NCBI GenBank assembly: GCA_009668205.1
Contig: WJYM01000014.1
Span: 39,380-103,379, forward strand
Reading direction: 5' to 3'
DNA length: 64,000 nt
Source of the DNA: Enterobacteriaceae bacterium RIT691
GTDB taxonomy: Bacteria > Pseudomonadota > Gammaproteobacteria > Enterobacterales > Enterobacteriaceae
Below are positions 1 through 8,481 of this stretch, one piece after another. Each line of letters begins with the position of its first letter. The stretch's first letter is position 1. The notes under the pieces are model-generated. The model did not search any database, was not told the origin of the DNA, and was given only the letters and a program-made list of their open reading frames with translations. The position numbers and the translations under genes were made by a program.

Positions 1-12
1 AAGGGATACAAT

Positions 13-1422
13 ATGGGAAGAAGAGCGCCTGTCGCATTGTTGCTGGCATTCCACCTCTGTTCTGTCCAGGTGTATGCTGAAGATGAGCCACAAACTATCA
101 GTTCTGAAGGACTGTCCAGCGAGCAGGCCCTGCCCTCGCTCGATGGTTCTGCCGCCGAACTTCCCTTAAGCAATGCGGTACCGGGGGTGCTGACGCTGAA
201 CAACGCCGTCAGCCGCGCCGTAAACTGGCACCCGGCTATCCATGAGGCGATTGGCAAACTGCTTTCGCAAAACAGCCAGATTGACGTCGCTAAATCGAAA
301 TACTACCCGCAGGTCAGCGCAGGCATGAACAACGGGTACAGCAATAACTACACCGATAGCGGCTACAGCCCTTCGCTGGTTCTGTCGCTGTCGCAGATGC
401 TGTATGACTTCGGCAAAGTGGCAAGCCAGGTGAAAGCCGAAACCGCCGGTGCCGCGCAGGAGCAGGCCAATGTGCTGATCAGCATCGATACTGTCGCTCA
501 CGATACGGCAGTGGCGATGGTGCAGGTGCAAACCTGGCAGCAGATGGTGGACGCCGCGGGCGATCAGCTCAATGCCCTGAACAGCATTGGCAAACTCACC
601 CAGCAGCGAAATGATGAAGGTGCCACATCGCAGTCCGATGTGGTTCAGACCAACGCGCGTATCGAATCGGCTCGCGCTCAGCTGGTTCAGTATCAGGCCA
701 GTCTCGACAGCGCGCAGGCCACGCTGATGACATTGCTCGGGTGGAAAACACTGAATGGGATCAGCAGTGAGTTTCCGGCCAAACTTGAGCAAAGCTGCAT
801 GTTGGCAAAACCGGATGACCGGCTGGTGCCTGCGGTACTGGCGGCATGGGCGCAGGCCAACGCGGCACAGGCCAATCTGGAGTACGCCAATGCGCAGATG
901 ACGCCGACGATATCGCTCGAACCGTCGGTCCAGCACTACCTCAACGATAAATACCCCAGCCACGAAGTGTTAGACCGAACCCAGTATTCGACCTGGGTAA
1001 AAGTGGAAATGCCCATCTATCAGGGGGGCGGACTGACCGCGCGGCGCGATGCCGCAAGCCATGCGGTTGAATCCGCGCAGTCGACCATCCAGCGCACCCG
1101 ACTCGACGTCCGGCAAAAACTGCTGGAAGCCCGCAGCCAGGCGCTCAATCTGGCAAGCTCTCTGCAAATTCTGCGTCGTCAGCAGCAGCTCAGCGAACGC
1201 ACCCGCGAACTCTATCAGCAGCAGTATCTCGATCTGGGCTCTCGCCCGTTACTGGACGTGTTAAACGCCGAACAGGAAGTGTATCAGGCGCGCTTTTCGG
1301 AACTCTCAACCCAGAGTCAGCTCCATCAGCTCCAGCTCGACTGCCTGTATAACACCGGCACGTTGCGCCAGGCTTTTGGCCTAAATAATCGCAGCATCCA
1401 GTCTGTGGAGATCCAGCCATGA
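13..1422 (+). CDS. TolC-family outer membrane channel of a type I secretion system (BapB-like)
   Basis: This 469-residue protein would form the outer membrane and periplasmic tunnel of a type I exporter. It opens with a signal peptide of about 22 residues (hydrophobic VALLLAFHLC, then VYAED). The rest is long alpha-helical, Gln/Ala-rich sequence with two repeated halves, typical of TolC/LapE proteins. An AAGGG ribosome site lies just upstream of the ATG, at the very edge of the window. The stop overlaps the start of the ABC exporter gene by 4 bp, so the genes are translationally coupled. The same gene trio just before ssrA is known in Salmonella as bapB, bapC and bapD, which export the giant adhesin BapA. 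The bap assignment is inferred from order and position. Confidence 0.85.
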   Translation: MGRRAPVALLLAFHLCSVQVYAEDEPQTISSEGLSSEQALPSLDGSAAELPLSNAVPGVLTLNNAVSRAVNWHPAIHEAIGKLLSQNSQIDVAKSKYYPQVSAGMNNGYSNNYTDSGYSPSLVLSLSQMLYDFGKVASQVKAETAGAAQEQANVLISIDTVAHDTAVAMVQVQTWQQMVDAAGDQLNALNSIGKLTQQRNDEGATSQSDVVQTNARIESARAQLVQYQASLDSAQATLMTLLGWKTLNGISSEFPAKLEQSCMLAKPDDRLVPAVLAAWAQANAAQANLEYANAQMTPTISLEPSVQHYLNDKYPSHEVLDRTQYSTWVKVEMPIYQGGGLTARRDAASHAVESAQSTIQRTRLDVRQKLLEARSQALNLASSLQILRRQQQLSERTRELYQQQYLDLGSRPLLDVLNAEQEVYQARFSELSTQSQLHQLQLDCLYNTGTLRQAFGLNNRSIQSVEIQP

Positions 1423-3605
1423 CCCGTGCCGCTCCTCCTGTTGAAGAATTGATAAGCGACCACGCCCTCAGTAACTGGGCGCTGGCCATCGGTCACATTG
1501 CCGCACACTATCGCGTGGTGTGTTCGCCGGGTAGCATTCAGGCAAACGCCCCGTGGTTCAAGGGGAAAAACCGCACGCCTGCGCTTACGCAGCTGTGCCG
1601 CCAGGCCGGGCTGTCGTTTCATCAGTTGACCATCACCGAGCACGCCTTTAGCCAGTGGCGCCTGCCGGTTGTGGCCGAGCTAAACGACGGTCAGCTGGCG
1701 GTGATAGAACACTTCAACGGCGACGATGCCGTCGACGTATTTTTGGTTGATGGCGATACCGAGAGCAACCGGGTCCCGGCCAGCGAACTGCTGTCTAACG
1801 TCAAATACGTGGCGGCACTGCGCCCACTGTCGGCGCTCAAAGACAGCCGCGTCGACGCCTATATCTCCCGCTTCAGTCCGGACTGGATGAGGGAGCTGGT
1901 TATCCAGGATATCCGTCCCTATTTCCCGGTCATGATCGCCGCGTTTCTGGTCAACGTACTGTCGCTCGGGGGGATCATCTTTTCGATGCAGGTGTACGAC
2001 CGGGTGATCCCGGCGCAGTCTTACCCGACCCTGTACGTGCTGGCGACGGGGGTGCTGCTGTCTGTGATTTTCGGTTTTCTTCTGCGTGAGGCGCGCACCC
2101 ACATTATGGATGTGATGGGGAAACGGGCCGATATGCGCATTTCCGATCGGGTGTTCAGCCACGCGCTGCGCCTGCGCAACAGCGCGGTGCCCCGCTCCAC
2201 GGGCAGCTTCATTTCGCAGCTGCGCGAGCTGGAACAAATTCGCGAGATGATCACCTCTTCAACGCTGTCGACGCTGGTGGATCTGCCGTTCTTTATTTTG
2301 TTCGTGGCGGTTCTGGCGATCATCGCACCACAGCTGGCGTGGATCGCCCCGGTCGCTGCCGTACTGATGGTGCTGCCCGGGATCCTGATGCAGAAAAAAC
2401 TGGCGATCCTTGCCAACCAGGCCGCGCACGAGTCCACCCTGCGCAATGCGGTGCTGGTGGAGAGCGTACAGGGGCTGGAAGACATCAAGCTGATGCAGGC
2501 GGAAAACCGCTTTCTGCAACAGTGGAATAGCTACATCCGCATTACCGGTGAGTCCGGTTTGCGCACCCGCAAGCTGACCCAGGGGCTGATTGGCTGGGGC
2601 ATGTCTGTACAGAGCCTGGTCTATGCGGCGGTGATCCTGTTTGGTGCGCCGCTGGTTATCGACGGCGACCTGACCACCGGTTCCGTGGTCGCCGCGTCAA
2701 TGCTGGCGTCGCGGATGATTGCCCCAATGGCCGGTCTGTGCGGCGTGCTGGCCCGCTGGCAGCAGACGAAGGCGGCCAAAATGGGCCTCGACAGCATCAT
2801 GCAGCTGCCGACCGAAACCCAGCGCGACGAAACGCTGGTGCACCAGGAAATTTTCCACGGCCACTATATTTTTGAGAACGCCCACTTCCGCTATCACCCT
2901 GAAGATCAGCGTCTGCCGCTGCGGATCTCCCGCCTGGAAATTCTGCCCGGTGAACGCGTCGCGCTGCTCGGGCGCAACGGCGCCGGGAAATCGACCCTCC
3001 TGCAGGCGCTGGCCGGGGGCATTGAGATGGTTAACGGCGATCTGCGTCTCGACAACCTCAGCATGCCGCAAATCGACATGGCCGATCTGCGGCGAAATAT
3101 TGGTTTTCTCAGCCAGAATGCCCGCCTGTTTTTCGGCACCCTGCGCGAAAACCTGACCCTTGGCGCACCGCATGCCACCGATGAGGCGATTTTTGATGTG
3201 CTGGAAATCTGCGGTGCCGAGAGTTTCGTCAGACGCCTGCCGAAAGGGCTGGATCACCCGATAATGGAAGGCGGTAACGGCCTGTCCGGTGGGCAGCGGC
3301 AGGCCATTTTACTGGCACGCATGCTGCTGCGCTCCCCAAACATCGTCCTGCTGGATGAGCCCAGCGCCTCGCTCGACGAACACACCGAACACGAATTTAT
3401 TCAGCGCCTGGGGCAATGGCTGGGCAATCGCACTCTGGTGGTGGCGACCCACCGCGTCCCGATGCTCGAACTGGTGGATCGCATTGTGGTGCTGAAAGAA
3501 GGTCAACTGGTCATGGATGCCCCGAAAGCGCAGGCGATGAACAACAGCCGCACACAGACCACGGTCAACGGACGGGGGTGGAACAATGAAAACCAGTCAG
3601 CATGA
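1419..3605 (+). CDS. Type I secretion ABC exporter, permease-ATPase fusion (BapC/LapB-like)
   Basis: This 728-residue inner membrane exporter couples ATP hydrolysis to one-step secretion of a large substrate. Residues 1-130 resemble a C39 peptidase-like domain but lack a catalytic Cys/His pair, as in exporters that bind uncleaved RTX-type substrates. Transmembrane helices occupy about residues 165-440. The ATPase domain has Walker A GRNGAGKST near residue 517, the signature LSGGQRQ near 622, Walker B LLDEPSAS near 645 and the H-loop VATHR near 676. It overlaps the upstream TolC-like gene by 4 bp and the downstream adaptor gene by 20 bp, so all three form one operon. The substrate is not in the window. 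Confidence 0.9.
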   Translation: MTRAAPPVEELISDHALSNWALAIGHIAAHYRVVCSPGSIQANAPWFKGKNRTPALTQLCRQAGLSFHQLTITEHAFSQWRLPVVAELNDGQLAVIEHFNGDDAVDVFLVDGDTESNRVPASELLSNVKYVAALRPLSALKDSRVDAYISRFSPDWMRELVIQDIRPYFPVMIAAFLVNVLSLGGIIFSMQVYDRVIPAQSYPTLYVLATGVLLSVIFGFLLREARTHIMDVMGKRADMRISDRVFSHALRLRNSAVPRSTGSFISQLRELEQIREMITSSTLSTLVDLPFFILFVAVLAIIAPQLAWIAPVAAVLMVLPGILMQKKLAILANQAAHESTLRNAVLVESVQGLEDIKLMQAENRFLQQWNSYIRITGESGLRTRKLTQGLIGWGMSVQSLVYAAVILFGAPLVIDGDLTTGSVVAASMLASRMIAPMAGLCGVLARWQQTKAAKMGLDSIMQLPTETQRDETLVHQEIFHGHYIFENAHFRYHPEDQRLPLRISRLEILPGERVALLGRNGAGKSTLLQALAGGIEMVNGDLRLDNLSMPQIDMADLRRNIGFLSQNARLFFGTLRENLTLGAPHATDEAIFDVLEICGAESFVRRLPKGLDHPIMEGGNGLSGGQRQAILLARMLLRSPNIVLLDEPSASLDEHTEHEFIQRLGQWLGNRTLVVATHRVPMLELVDRIVVLKEGQLVMDAPKAQAMNNSRTQTTVNGRGWNNENQSA

Positions 3606-4776
3606 TATCGCCATGGACGATCTGGACATCCGCCGGGAAGGGGAATTTTCCGGTGCCAGCACGATCGTTTTACTGTCCGGCGTCTTGTTTGTCCTGCTGG
3701 GCACCTGGGCCTATTTCGGCACGCTGGACGAAGTCTCGACCGGCACCGGGAAGGTCATCCCCAGCTCCCGCGAACAGGTTTTACAATCGCTCGACGGCGG
3801 GATCCTCACCGAGATGATGGTGCATGAAGGTGACGAAGTGCTGGCCGGCCAGATCGTCGCCAAACTCGATCCGACACGTTCTGAATCAAACGTGGGTGAA
3901 AGTGCGGCGAAATACCGCGCCTCGCTGGCTTCCAGTACGCGCCTGTATGCCGAAGTGAACGATCTGCCGCTCAAGTTTCCGGCTTCACTGAACGCCTGGC
4001 CCGATCTACTGGCCTCCGAGACCCGGCTGTACAAAACCCGTCGCGCACAGCTTATCGATTCCCAGGCCGAGCTGCAGGACGCGCTGGATTCGGTCAATAA
4101 AGAGCTGGCCATCACCTCCCGGCTGGAGAAAAGCGGTGCCGCAAGCCATGTAGAGGTGCTTCGGCTGCAAAGGGAGAGAAGCGATCTGGGCCTGAAGATA
4201 ACCGACCTGCGTTCACAGTATTACGTGCAGGCGCGCGAGGAGCTGTCGAAAGCCAACGCCGACGTGGACATGCTCTCCTCCGTGCTGAAAGGGCGTGAGG
4301 ATTCCGTCACCCGCCTGACGGTAAAATCGCCAATGCGCGGGATCGTCAAAAACATCCAGGTCACCACCATCGGCGGGGTGATCCCGCCCAATGGCGATCT
4401 TATGGAGATCGTGCCGGTGGACGATCATCTGCTGATAGAAGCCCGCCTCTCACCGCGCGACATTGCGTTTATCCACCCCGGACAGCGGGCGCTGGTGAAA
4501 ATCACCGCCTACGACTACGCCATCTACGGCGGTCTGGAGGGGGAAGTTGAAACCATATCGCCGGACACCATTCAGGATAAAGTGAAGCCTGAAGTGGTTT
4601 ACTACCGGGTGTTTATCCGTACCCATCAGGACTACCTGGTGAATAAAAAAGGGCATAAGTTTTCGATATCCCCAGGGATGGTGGCCAGCGTCGATATCAA
4701 AACCGGCGAAAAAACCATCATGGATTACCTGATAAAACCGTTCAATCGCGCAAAAGAAGCGCTACGTGAGCGTTAA
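3586..4776 (+). CDS. HlyD-family type I secretion membrane fusion protein (BapD-like)
   Basis: This 396-residue periplasmic adaptor links the ABC exporter to the outer membrane channel. A single N-terminal transmembrane helix (about residues 26-46) is followed by a lipoyl-like half motif, a helical hairpin and a second lipoyl/beta-barrel region (IVKNIQV, then DDHLLIEARLSP). These are in the order usual for HlyD/LapC adaptors. The start overlaps the exporter gene by 20 bp, with a GGGGGTGG ribosome site inside that gene. A later in-frame ATG at 3613 is possible but lacks a comparable site. The gene ends 69 bp before the mature tmRNA start, and no further secretion gene follows. Confidence 0.88.
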   Translation: MKTSQHDIAMDDLDIRREGEFSGASTIVLLSGVLFVLLGTWAYFGTLDEVSTGTGKVIPSSREQVLQSLDGGILTEMMVHEGDEVLAGQIVAKLDPTRSESNVGESAAKYRASLASSTRLYAEVNDLPLKFPASLNAWPDLLASETRLYKTRRAQLIDSQAELQDALDSVNKELAITSRLEKSGAASHVEVLRLQRERSDLGLKITDLRSQYYVQAREELSKANADVDMLSSVLKGREDSVTRLTVKSPMRGIVKNIQVTTIGGVIPPNGDLMEIVPVDDHLLIEARLSPRDIAFIHPGQRALVKITAYDYAIYGGLEGEVETISPDTIQDKVKPEVVYYRVFIRTHQDYLVNKKGHKFSISPGMVASVDIKTGEKTIMDYLIKPFNRAKEALRER

Positions 4777-4787
4777 GTGAGCACTCA

Positions 4788-4818
4788 GGCCCCTGATAGC
4801 GGTAGAATTACAGGGGCC
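4788..4818 (+). terminator. Hairpin after the secretion operon
   Basis: A perfect 8-bp stem (GGCCCCTG with CAGGGGCC) follows the adaptor gene by 11 bp. No T-run follows it, so it may stabilise the mRNA end or act weakly as a terminator. It runs into the ssrA promoter region. Confidence 0.35.
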
Positions 4819-4826
4819 AGGTCTGT

Positions 4827-4832
4827 TATACT
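4827..4832 (+). promoter_or_regulatory. ssrA -10 element
   Basis: TATACT lies 13 bases before the first base of mature tmRNA, which fits a sigma-70 promoter making a short 5' leader removed by RNase P. No good -35 hexamer was seen at the expected distance. Confidence 0.45.
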
Positions 4833-4845
4833 GACTGAACACATT

Positions 4846-5208
4846 GGGGCTGATTCTGGATTCGACGGGATTTGCGAAACCCAAGGTGCATGCCGAGGGG
4901 CGGTTTGCCTCGTAAAAAGCCGCAAAAAAATAGTCGCAAACGACGAAAACTACGCTTTAGCAGCTTAATAACCTGCTCTGAGCCCTCTCTCCCTAGCTTC
5001 CGCTCTTAAGACGGGGATAAAGAGAGGTCAAACCCAAAAGAGATCGCATGGATGTCCTGCCTGGGGCTGAAGTGCTAAAACTAATCAGGCTAGTCTGGTA
5101 GTGGCGTGTCAATCCGCAGGTGCCAGGCGAATGTAAAGACTGACTAAGCATGTAGTACCGAGGATGTAGAAATTTCGGACGCGGGTTCAACTCCCGCCAG
5201 CTCCACCA
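4846..5208 (+). ncRNA. ssrA: Transfer-messenger RNA (tmRNA)
   Basis: This is the 363-nt tmRNA, which rescues stalled ribosomes and tags the unfinished protein for proteolysis. The 5' end GGGGCTGATTCTGGATTCG and 3' end ending in CTCCACCA form the tRNA-Ala-like acceptor. The tag frame begins at the resume codon GCA (4936) and encodes ANDENYALAA, followed by two TAA stops (4966-4971). Length and tag agree with E. coli. The 3' end is a classic integration site for tyrosine recombinases, and integrase remnants follow directly. Confidence 0.98.
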
Positions 5209-5500
5209 AAATTCTTTGTTGATGGTCACCAGAGCCTGATATGAAGTCCTGAAAGCCCGCACGGCGCAAGCCCTGTGGGCTTTTTTGTGCCTTGAATTTG
5301 TCCTGGGAAGACTGAAGCCAACTCATTAAATCCGAAGCTTTTAGGCCCATTGATAGGCCCAACGAAAAGCTATAGCGTTTCCGTTTGGCCTAAACGCATG
5401 GAGACTCCCCATGGCAAAAAACCAAGCCGTTCACCGATACGGAAATCAAAGCCGCCAAACCTAAAGATACCGATGATAAGCTGTATGACGGCAACGGGCT
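5203..5500 (+). repeat. Direct repeat copy 1: ssrA 3' end / att region plus integrase start
   Basis: About 300 bp from the last bases of ssrA (CCACCAAAAT) through a terminator and the start of an integrase gene. It reappears at 8005-8301 with only scattered differences. The repeats look like left and right att junctions of one or more elements related to the ssrA-specific CP4-57 group. The match to the CP4-57 integrase N-terminus is recalled from memory and was not searched. Confidence 0.8.
5252..5286 (+). terminator. ssrA rho-independent terminator
   Basis: A stem built on AAAGCCC and GGGCTTT followed by TTTTTT lies about 45 bases after the mature 3' end of tmRNA. The second copy of the repeat keeps a cleaner version of the same hairpin. 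Confidence 0.65.
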
Positions 5501-5630
5501 TACACTATTAATCAAGTCCAGTGGTAGTAAGCTCTGGCAGTTCCGCTACTACCGACCTTTGACCAAACAGCGAACCAAACAGAGCTTCGGTGCCTACCCT
5601 GCCGTCTCGCTTTCTGATGCGCGTAAACTC
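5411..5630 (+). pseudogene. Tyrosine integrase, N-terminal fragment, interrupted by an IS
   Basis: In the frame beginning at 5424 the sequence reads KPFTDTEIKAAKPKDTDDKL and continues to SFGAYPAVSLSDARKL. This is the arm-type DNA-binding domain (DUF4102) of ssrA-site integrases. The only plausible ATG (5411) is in another frame. Compared with the remembered CP4-57 integrase start, two bases are missing just after it. The frame is cut at 5630 by an IS3-family element. No catalytic domain remains, so no active integrase is encoded here. Confidence 0.8.
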
Positions 5631-5693
5631 TGAATAGCCACAGGTTTAACAGACACCTCAGAGTCATTTAAGATGACTTAAAGAGAGGTGCCC

Positions 5694-5971
5694 ATGAGCG
5701 GTAAGCGTTATCCCGAAGAGTTTAAAATTGAAGCAGTCAAACAGGTTGTTGATCGTGGTTATTCTGTTTCCAGCGTTGCAACACGCCTCGATATCAACAC
5801 CCACAGCCTTTACGCCTGGATAAAGAAGTACGGTCCGGATTCTTCCACGAATAAAGAACAGTCAGATGCTCAGGCCGAGATCCGCCTTCTCCAAAAGAGC
5901 TGAAGCGGGTTACCGACGAACGGGACATATTAAAAAAAGCCGCGGCGTACTTCGCAAAGCTGTCCGACTGA
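5694..5971 (+). pseudogene. IS3-family transposase OrfA, frameshifted
   Basis: The frame from ATG 5694 gives MSGKRYPEEFKIEAVKQVVD, the helix-turn-helix start of an IS3 OrfA. It runs until a one-base loss in the A-run near 5892-5896 brings an early stop. Restoring the base would continue ELKRVTDERDILKKAAAYFA and end at the TGA 5969-5971. The 278-bp span is one base short of whole codons, which confirms the deletion. Confidence 0.85.
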
Positions 5972-6839
5972 GGTACGCCTTTATCAGTGACAACACCTGT
6001 TGCTGGCCTGTTCGCCTGCTCTGTCGGGTGCTGGATGTTCATCACAGTGGCTTTTACGCCTGGCTTCAGCAGCCGCATTCACAACGCCATCAGGTAGATC
6101 TGAGACTGACAGGACAGATTAAACAGTTCTGGCTGGAATCGGGATGCGTTTATGGTTATCGCAAGATCCATCTGGATCTGCGGGACTGCGGGCAACAGTG
6201 CGGAGTCAACAGAGCCTGGCGACTGATGAAATGTGTCGGGATAAAGGCTCAGGTTGGATACCGGAACCCGCGGGCACGTAAAGGCGAGGCCAGTATCGTG
6301 TCGCCTAACAGGCTCCAGCGACAGTTCAATCCGGATGCTCCGGATGAGCGTTGGGTAACGGACATAACCTATATCAGGACCCACGAAGGCTGGCTGTATC
6401 TTGCCGTGGTTGTTGATCTGTTCTCACACAAAATTATCGGTTGGTCAATGCAATCCCGGATGACGAAGGACATTGTCCTGAACGCGCTGCTGATGGCTGT
6501 ATGGCGGCGTGATCCCCAAAAACAGGTCCTGGTTCATTCGGATCAGGGCAGTCAGTGCACAAGCCGTGAGTGGCAGTCGTTCCTGAAATCACACGGCCTG
6601 GAGGGCAGTATGAGCCGTCGCGGTAACTGCCACGATAATGTGGTTGCAGAAAGCTTTTTCCAGTTGCTGAAACGCGAACGGATAAGAAAAAGATCTACGG
6701 AACGCGGGAAGAAGCCCGCAGCGATATTTTTGATTACATCGAAATGTTTTATAACAGTAAGCGTCGGCATGGCTCTAGTGATCAGATGTCCCCGGCAGAA
6801 TATGAAAACCAGTATTATCAACGGCTCGGAAGTGTCTAA
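5962..6839 (+). pseudogene. IS3-family transposase OrfB (DDE integrase), frameshifted
   Basis: The rve/DDE domain is clear: the first Asp in WVTDITYIRT, the second in LVHSDQGSQC and the Glu in NVVAESFFQLLKRERI. One base is missing around 6681-6690. The native C-terminus (IYGTREEARSDIFDYIEMFY and on to the TAA at 6837) lies in another frame. The three catalytic acids survive, but the C-terminal part is scrambled. Confidence 0.85.
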
Positions 6840-7049
6840 ATTATCCGTGGCGATTCATCTTCATATACCCTCCTTATTATTACTAAATACAGTTATAGCA
6901 ATTTCAATCTCAAAGTCAATACTCCCTCTAAATATAAGCAAGGGCTAACTCTCCGAAGCTCCGCTTCTCTGAGTTGCCTTGCTTTTCTGATCTACGATTG
7001 AAAAGGAAATGTTTTTCATACAAATTTATCTATGGAAATAAAAATATAA

Positions 7050-7745
7050 TCACCTGCCCTTACATATACCCAATCTATATGCCGCATGAAGATCATGAAA
7101 ATAATCACATAGATATATAAGATTTTTATTTAAATCTGGAAATACATCTACATCAATGTCAAATGAGTCAACTATGTTATCCTCGCCATCAACTAATAGC
7201 AAAGCCTTCACATACTTCCCTTCTTTTTTGTTCATCGCGTTTATAATATCTTCCGTACTTTTTTGCCTTACAGATGACTTTCTCATATCCTGTATGTGAT
7301 CTCCCGTTTTAGGATAACGAAAAAAAGTACTCTTAGAATCAATGGAGTTTATCTTATTGATCTTATCTAAAATATCCTTTTCAATTCCACCTATTCCTAA
7401 CTGAAAAAAACAAGGTATTAACTTATTGTGCTGACCGATTAAATATATGGTTAATAATCTGATGTCATGCATGTTTTCTAGTTCATAATCCTTTCCAAGC
7501 ACTTTAATCTTTGGTTTTTCAAGAGTACCACCACTACTGAATGGGATTTTAAAATTTCGGTGCAAAACATAAATTAAAGATTTTAGGTAAAGTTCGATTG
7601 CATGTCGTCTAAGATAATTGACTGGCATACCTAAATCTTTAACGTATTCAGAAGCCGATAATATATCTGCTGATTCTTTAAACTGCTCTGCTGTTGCACC
7701 AAAACCATAGTCTATGTGCATATGCAAAGGCATCATTAAATACAT
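7050..7745 (-). CDS. Hypothetical protein, possible HEPN-like fold
   Basis: I do not recognise this 231-residue protein by family. AAGGAG lies 5 bases before the ATG, so expression is plausible. The segment YLRRHAIELYLKSLIYVLHR near residues 43-62 recalls the R-x-x-A-x-E-L-x-L-K helix of HEPN-type proteins. This is a resemblance only, since no catalytic RxxxxH pair was confirmed. The gene is far more AT-rich than the backbone and lies between the IS and the second att repeat. It therefore reads as cargo of an integrated element, possibly a defence gene. Confidence 0.6.
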   Translation of the reverse strand: MYLMMPLHMHIDYGFGATAEQFKESADILSASEYVKDLGMPVNYLRRHAIELYLKSLIYVLHRNFKIPFSSGGTLEKPKIKVLGKDYELENMHDIRLLTIYLIGQHNKLIPCFFQLGIGGIEKDILDKINKINSIDSKSTFFRYPKTGDHIQDMRKSSVRQKSTEDIINAMNKKEGKYVKALLLVDGEDNIVDSFDIDVDVFPDLNKNLIYLCDYFHDLHAAYRLGICKGR

Positions 7746-7859
7746 TCTCTCTCCTTATAATAGATTTCAGTATCACATTTCATTGAATTTTATTTATAAC
7801 TTATTATACATAAGTTATTACACATGGAATGAGTAATCAATCTAATAAAAGGAATTTTT

Positions 7860-8000
7860 ATGAATCAATCCAATATCATCCCACGATCATTGCGAACACA
7901 CTGTGTCAGTGTCCGACTTAATAACGCGGAACTTCAATTACTAAACACAAAACGAGGTTCTACATCTAAAGGCGAATGGTTACGTATGGCTTCGTTGTAG
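7860..8000 (+). CDS. Small ribbon-helix-helix-like protein (46 residues)
   Basis: ATG 7860 follows an AAAAGGA site at good spacing and opens a 46-residue frame: MNQSNIIPRSLRTHCVSVRL, then a helical part ending SKGEWLRMASL. The beta-strand VSVRL followed by N-x-x-E-L and a late E-W-L-R-x-A helix fits the MobC/Arc-like ribbon-helix-helix pattern of mobilisation accessory proteins. The stop codon abuts the second att-like repeat, so the gene may be truncated by the integration event. Confidence 0.5.
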   Translation: MNQSNIIPRSLRTHCVSVRLNNAELQLLNTKRGSTSKGEWLRMASL

Positions 8001-8053
8001 AAGCCCACCAAAATCCTTTGTTGATGGTCACCAGAGCCTGATATGAAGTCCTG

Positions 8054-8087
8054 AAAGCCCGCACGGCGCAAGCCTGCGGGCTTTTTT
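8054..8087 (+). terminator. Terminator hairpin in the second att repeat
   Basis: AAAGCCCGCA pairs with TGCGGGCTTT and is followed by a T-run. It is the better-paired version of the ssrA terminator. Confidence 0.55.
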
Positions 8088-8211
8088 GTGCCTTGAGTTT
8101 GTCCTGGGAAGACTGAAGCCAACTCATTAAATCCGAAGCTTTTAGGCCCATTGATAGGCCCAACGAAAAGCTATAGCGTTTCCGTTTGGCCTAAACGCAT
8201 GGAGACTCCCC

Positions 8212-8301
8212 ATGGCAAAAAACCAAGCCGTTCACCGATACGGAAATCAAAGCCGCCAAACCTAAAGATGCCGATTACCAGCTGTATGATGGTGACGGGT
8301 T
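8212..8301 (+). pseudogene. Tyrosine integrase, short N-terminal fragment
   Basis: In frame after ATGGCAAAAAACCAAG the sequence reads KPFTDTEIKAAKPKDADYQL then YDGDG, the arm-binding start of an ssrA-site integrase. It has the same out-of-frame ATG as the first copy. It stops at a junction with an IS3 relic, so fewer than 40 codons remain. Confidence 0.75.
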
Positions 8302-8455
8302 TCGTAAGCTTCAGCGATGCAACTCACGCAATAACGGACTATATCGTTGGATATTACAGTGCACTCAAGCCGCACGAATATAACGGTGGGTTACCACCAA
8401 ACGAATCGGAAAATCGATACTAGAAAACTCTAACGCAGTGGCCAGTTTTTGTTGA
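8302..8455 (+). pseudogene. IS3-family transposase C-terminal relic
   Basis: The frame gives DATHAITDYIVGYYSALKPH, then EYNGGLPPNESENRY. This is the end of an IS3-type OrfB (NYI-x-x-YYS-x-x-R/K-P-H-x-x-N-G-G-L-x-P). A likely TGG codon has become TAG. The remnant ends in TTGACCACTTCA, which resembles an IS terminal repeat. It differs from the complete element at 5631. Confidence 0.65.
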
Positions 8456-8481
8456 CCACTTCAAAGCGGGGTATGAGGGTT

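Larger units (their letters stand above)
5631..6857 (+). mobile_element. IS3-family insertion sequence, complete ends but inactive genes
   Basis: This 1,227-bp element has imperfect inverted repeats of about 35 bp: the left end begins TGAATAGCCACAGG and the right end, reversed, TGAATCGCCACGG. Inside are orfA and orfB in the usual IS3 arrangement. Both carry a one-base deletion, so no transposase should be made. The bases flanking the ends (CTC and TCT) do not form a target duplication. The DNA to the right is not the rest of the interrupted integrase, so a deletion probably began at this end. Confidence 0.85.
8005..8301 (+). repeat. Direct repeat copy 2: att region plus integrase start
   Basis: A second copy of the segment at 5203-5500, offset by 2,802 bp. 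It begins at CCACCAAAAT, the last bases of the tmRNA gene, without the rest of ssrA. It has one base fewer inside the hairpin and several substitutions in the integrase part. Confidence 0.8.

Noticed and set aside
4777..4968. Frame through the start of ssrA
   Set aside because: Its last codons are the tmRNA tag. The upstream part is promoter and structural RNA, not a protein gene.
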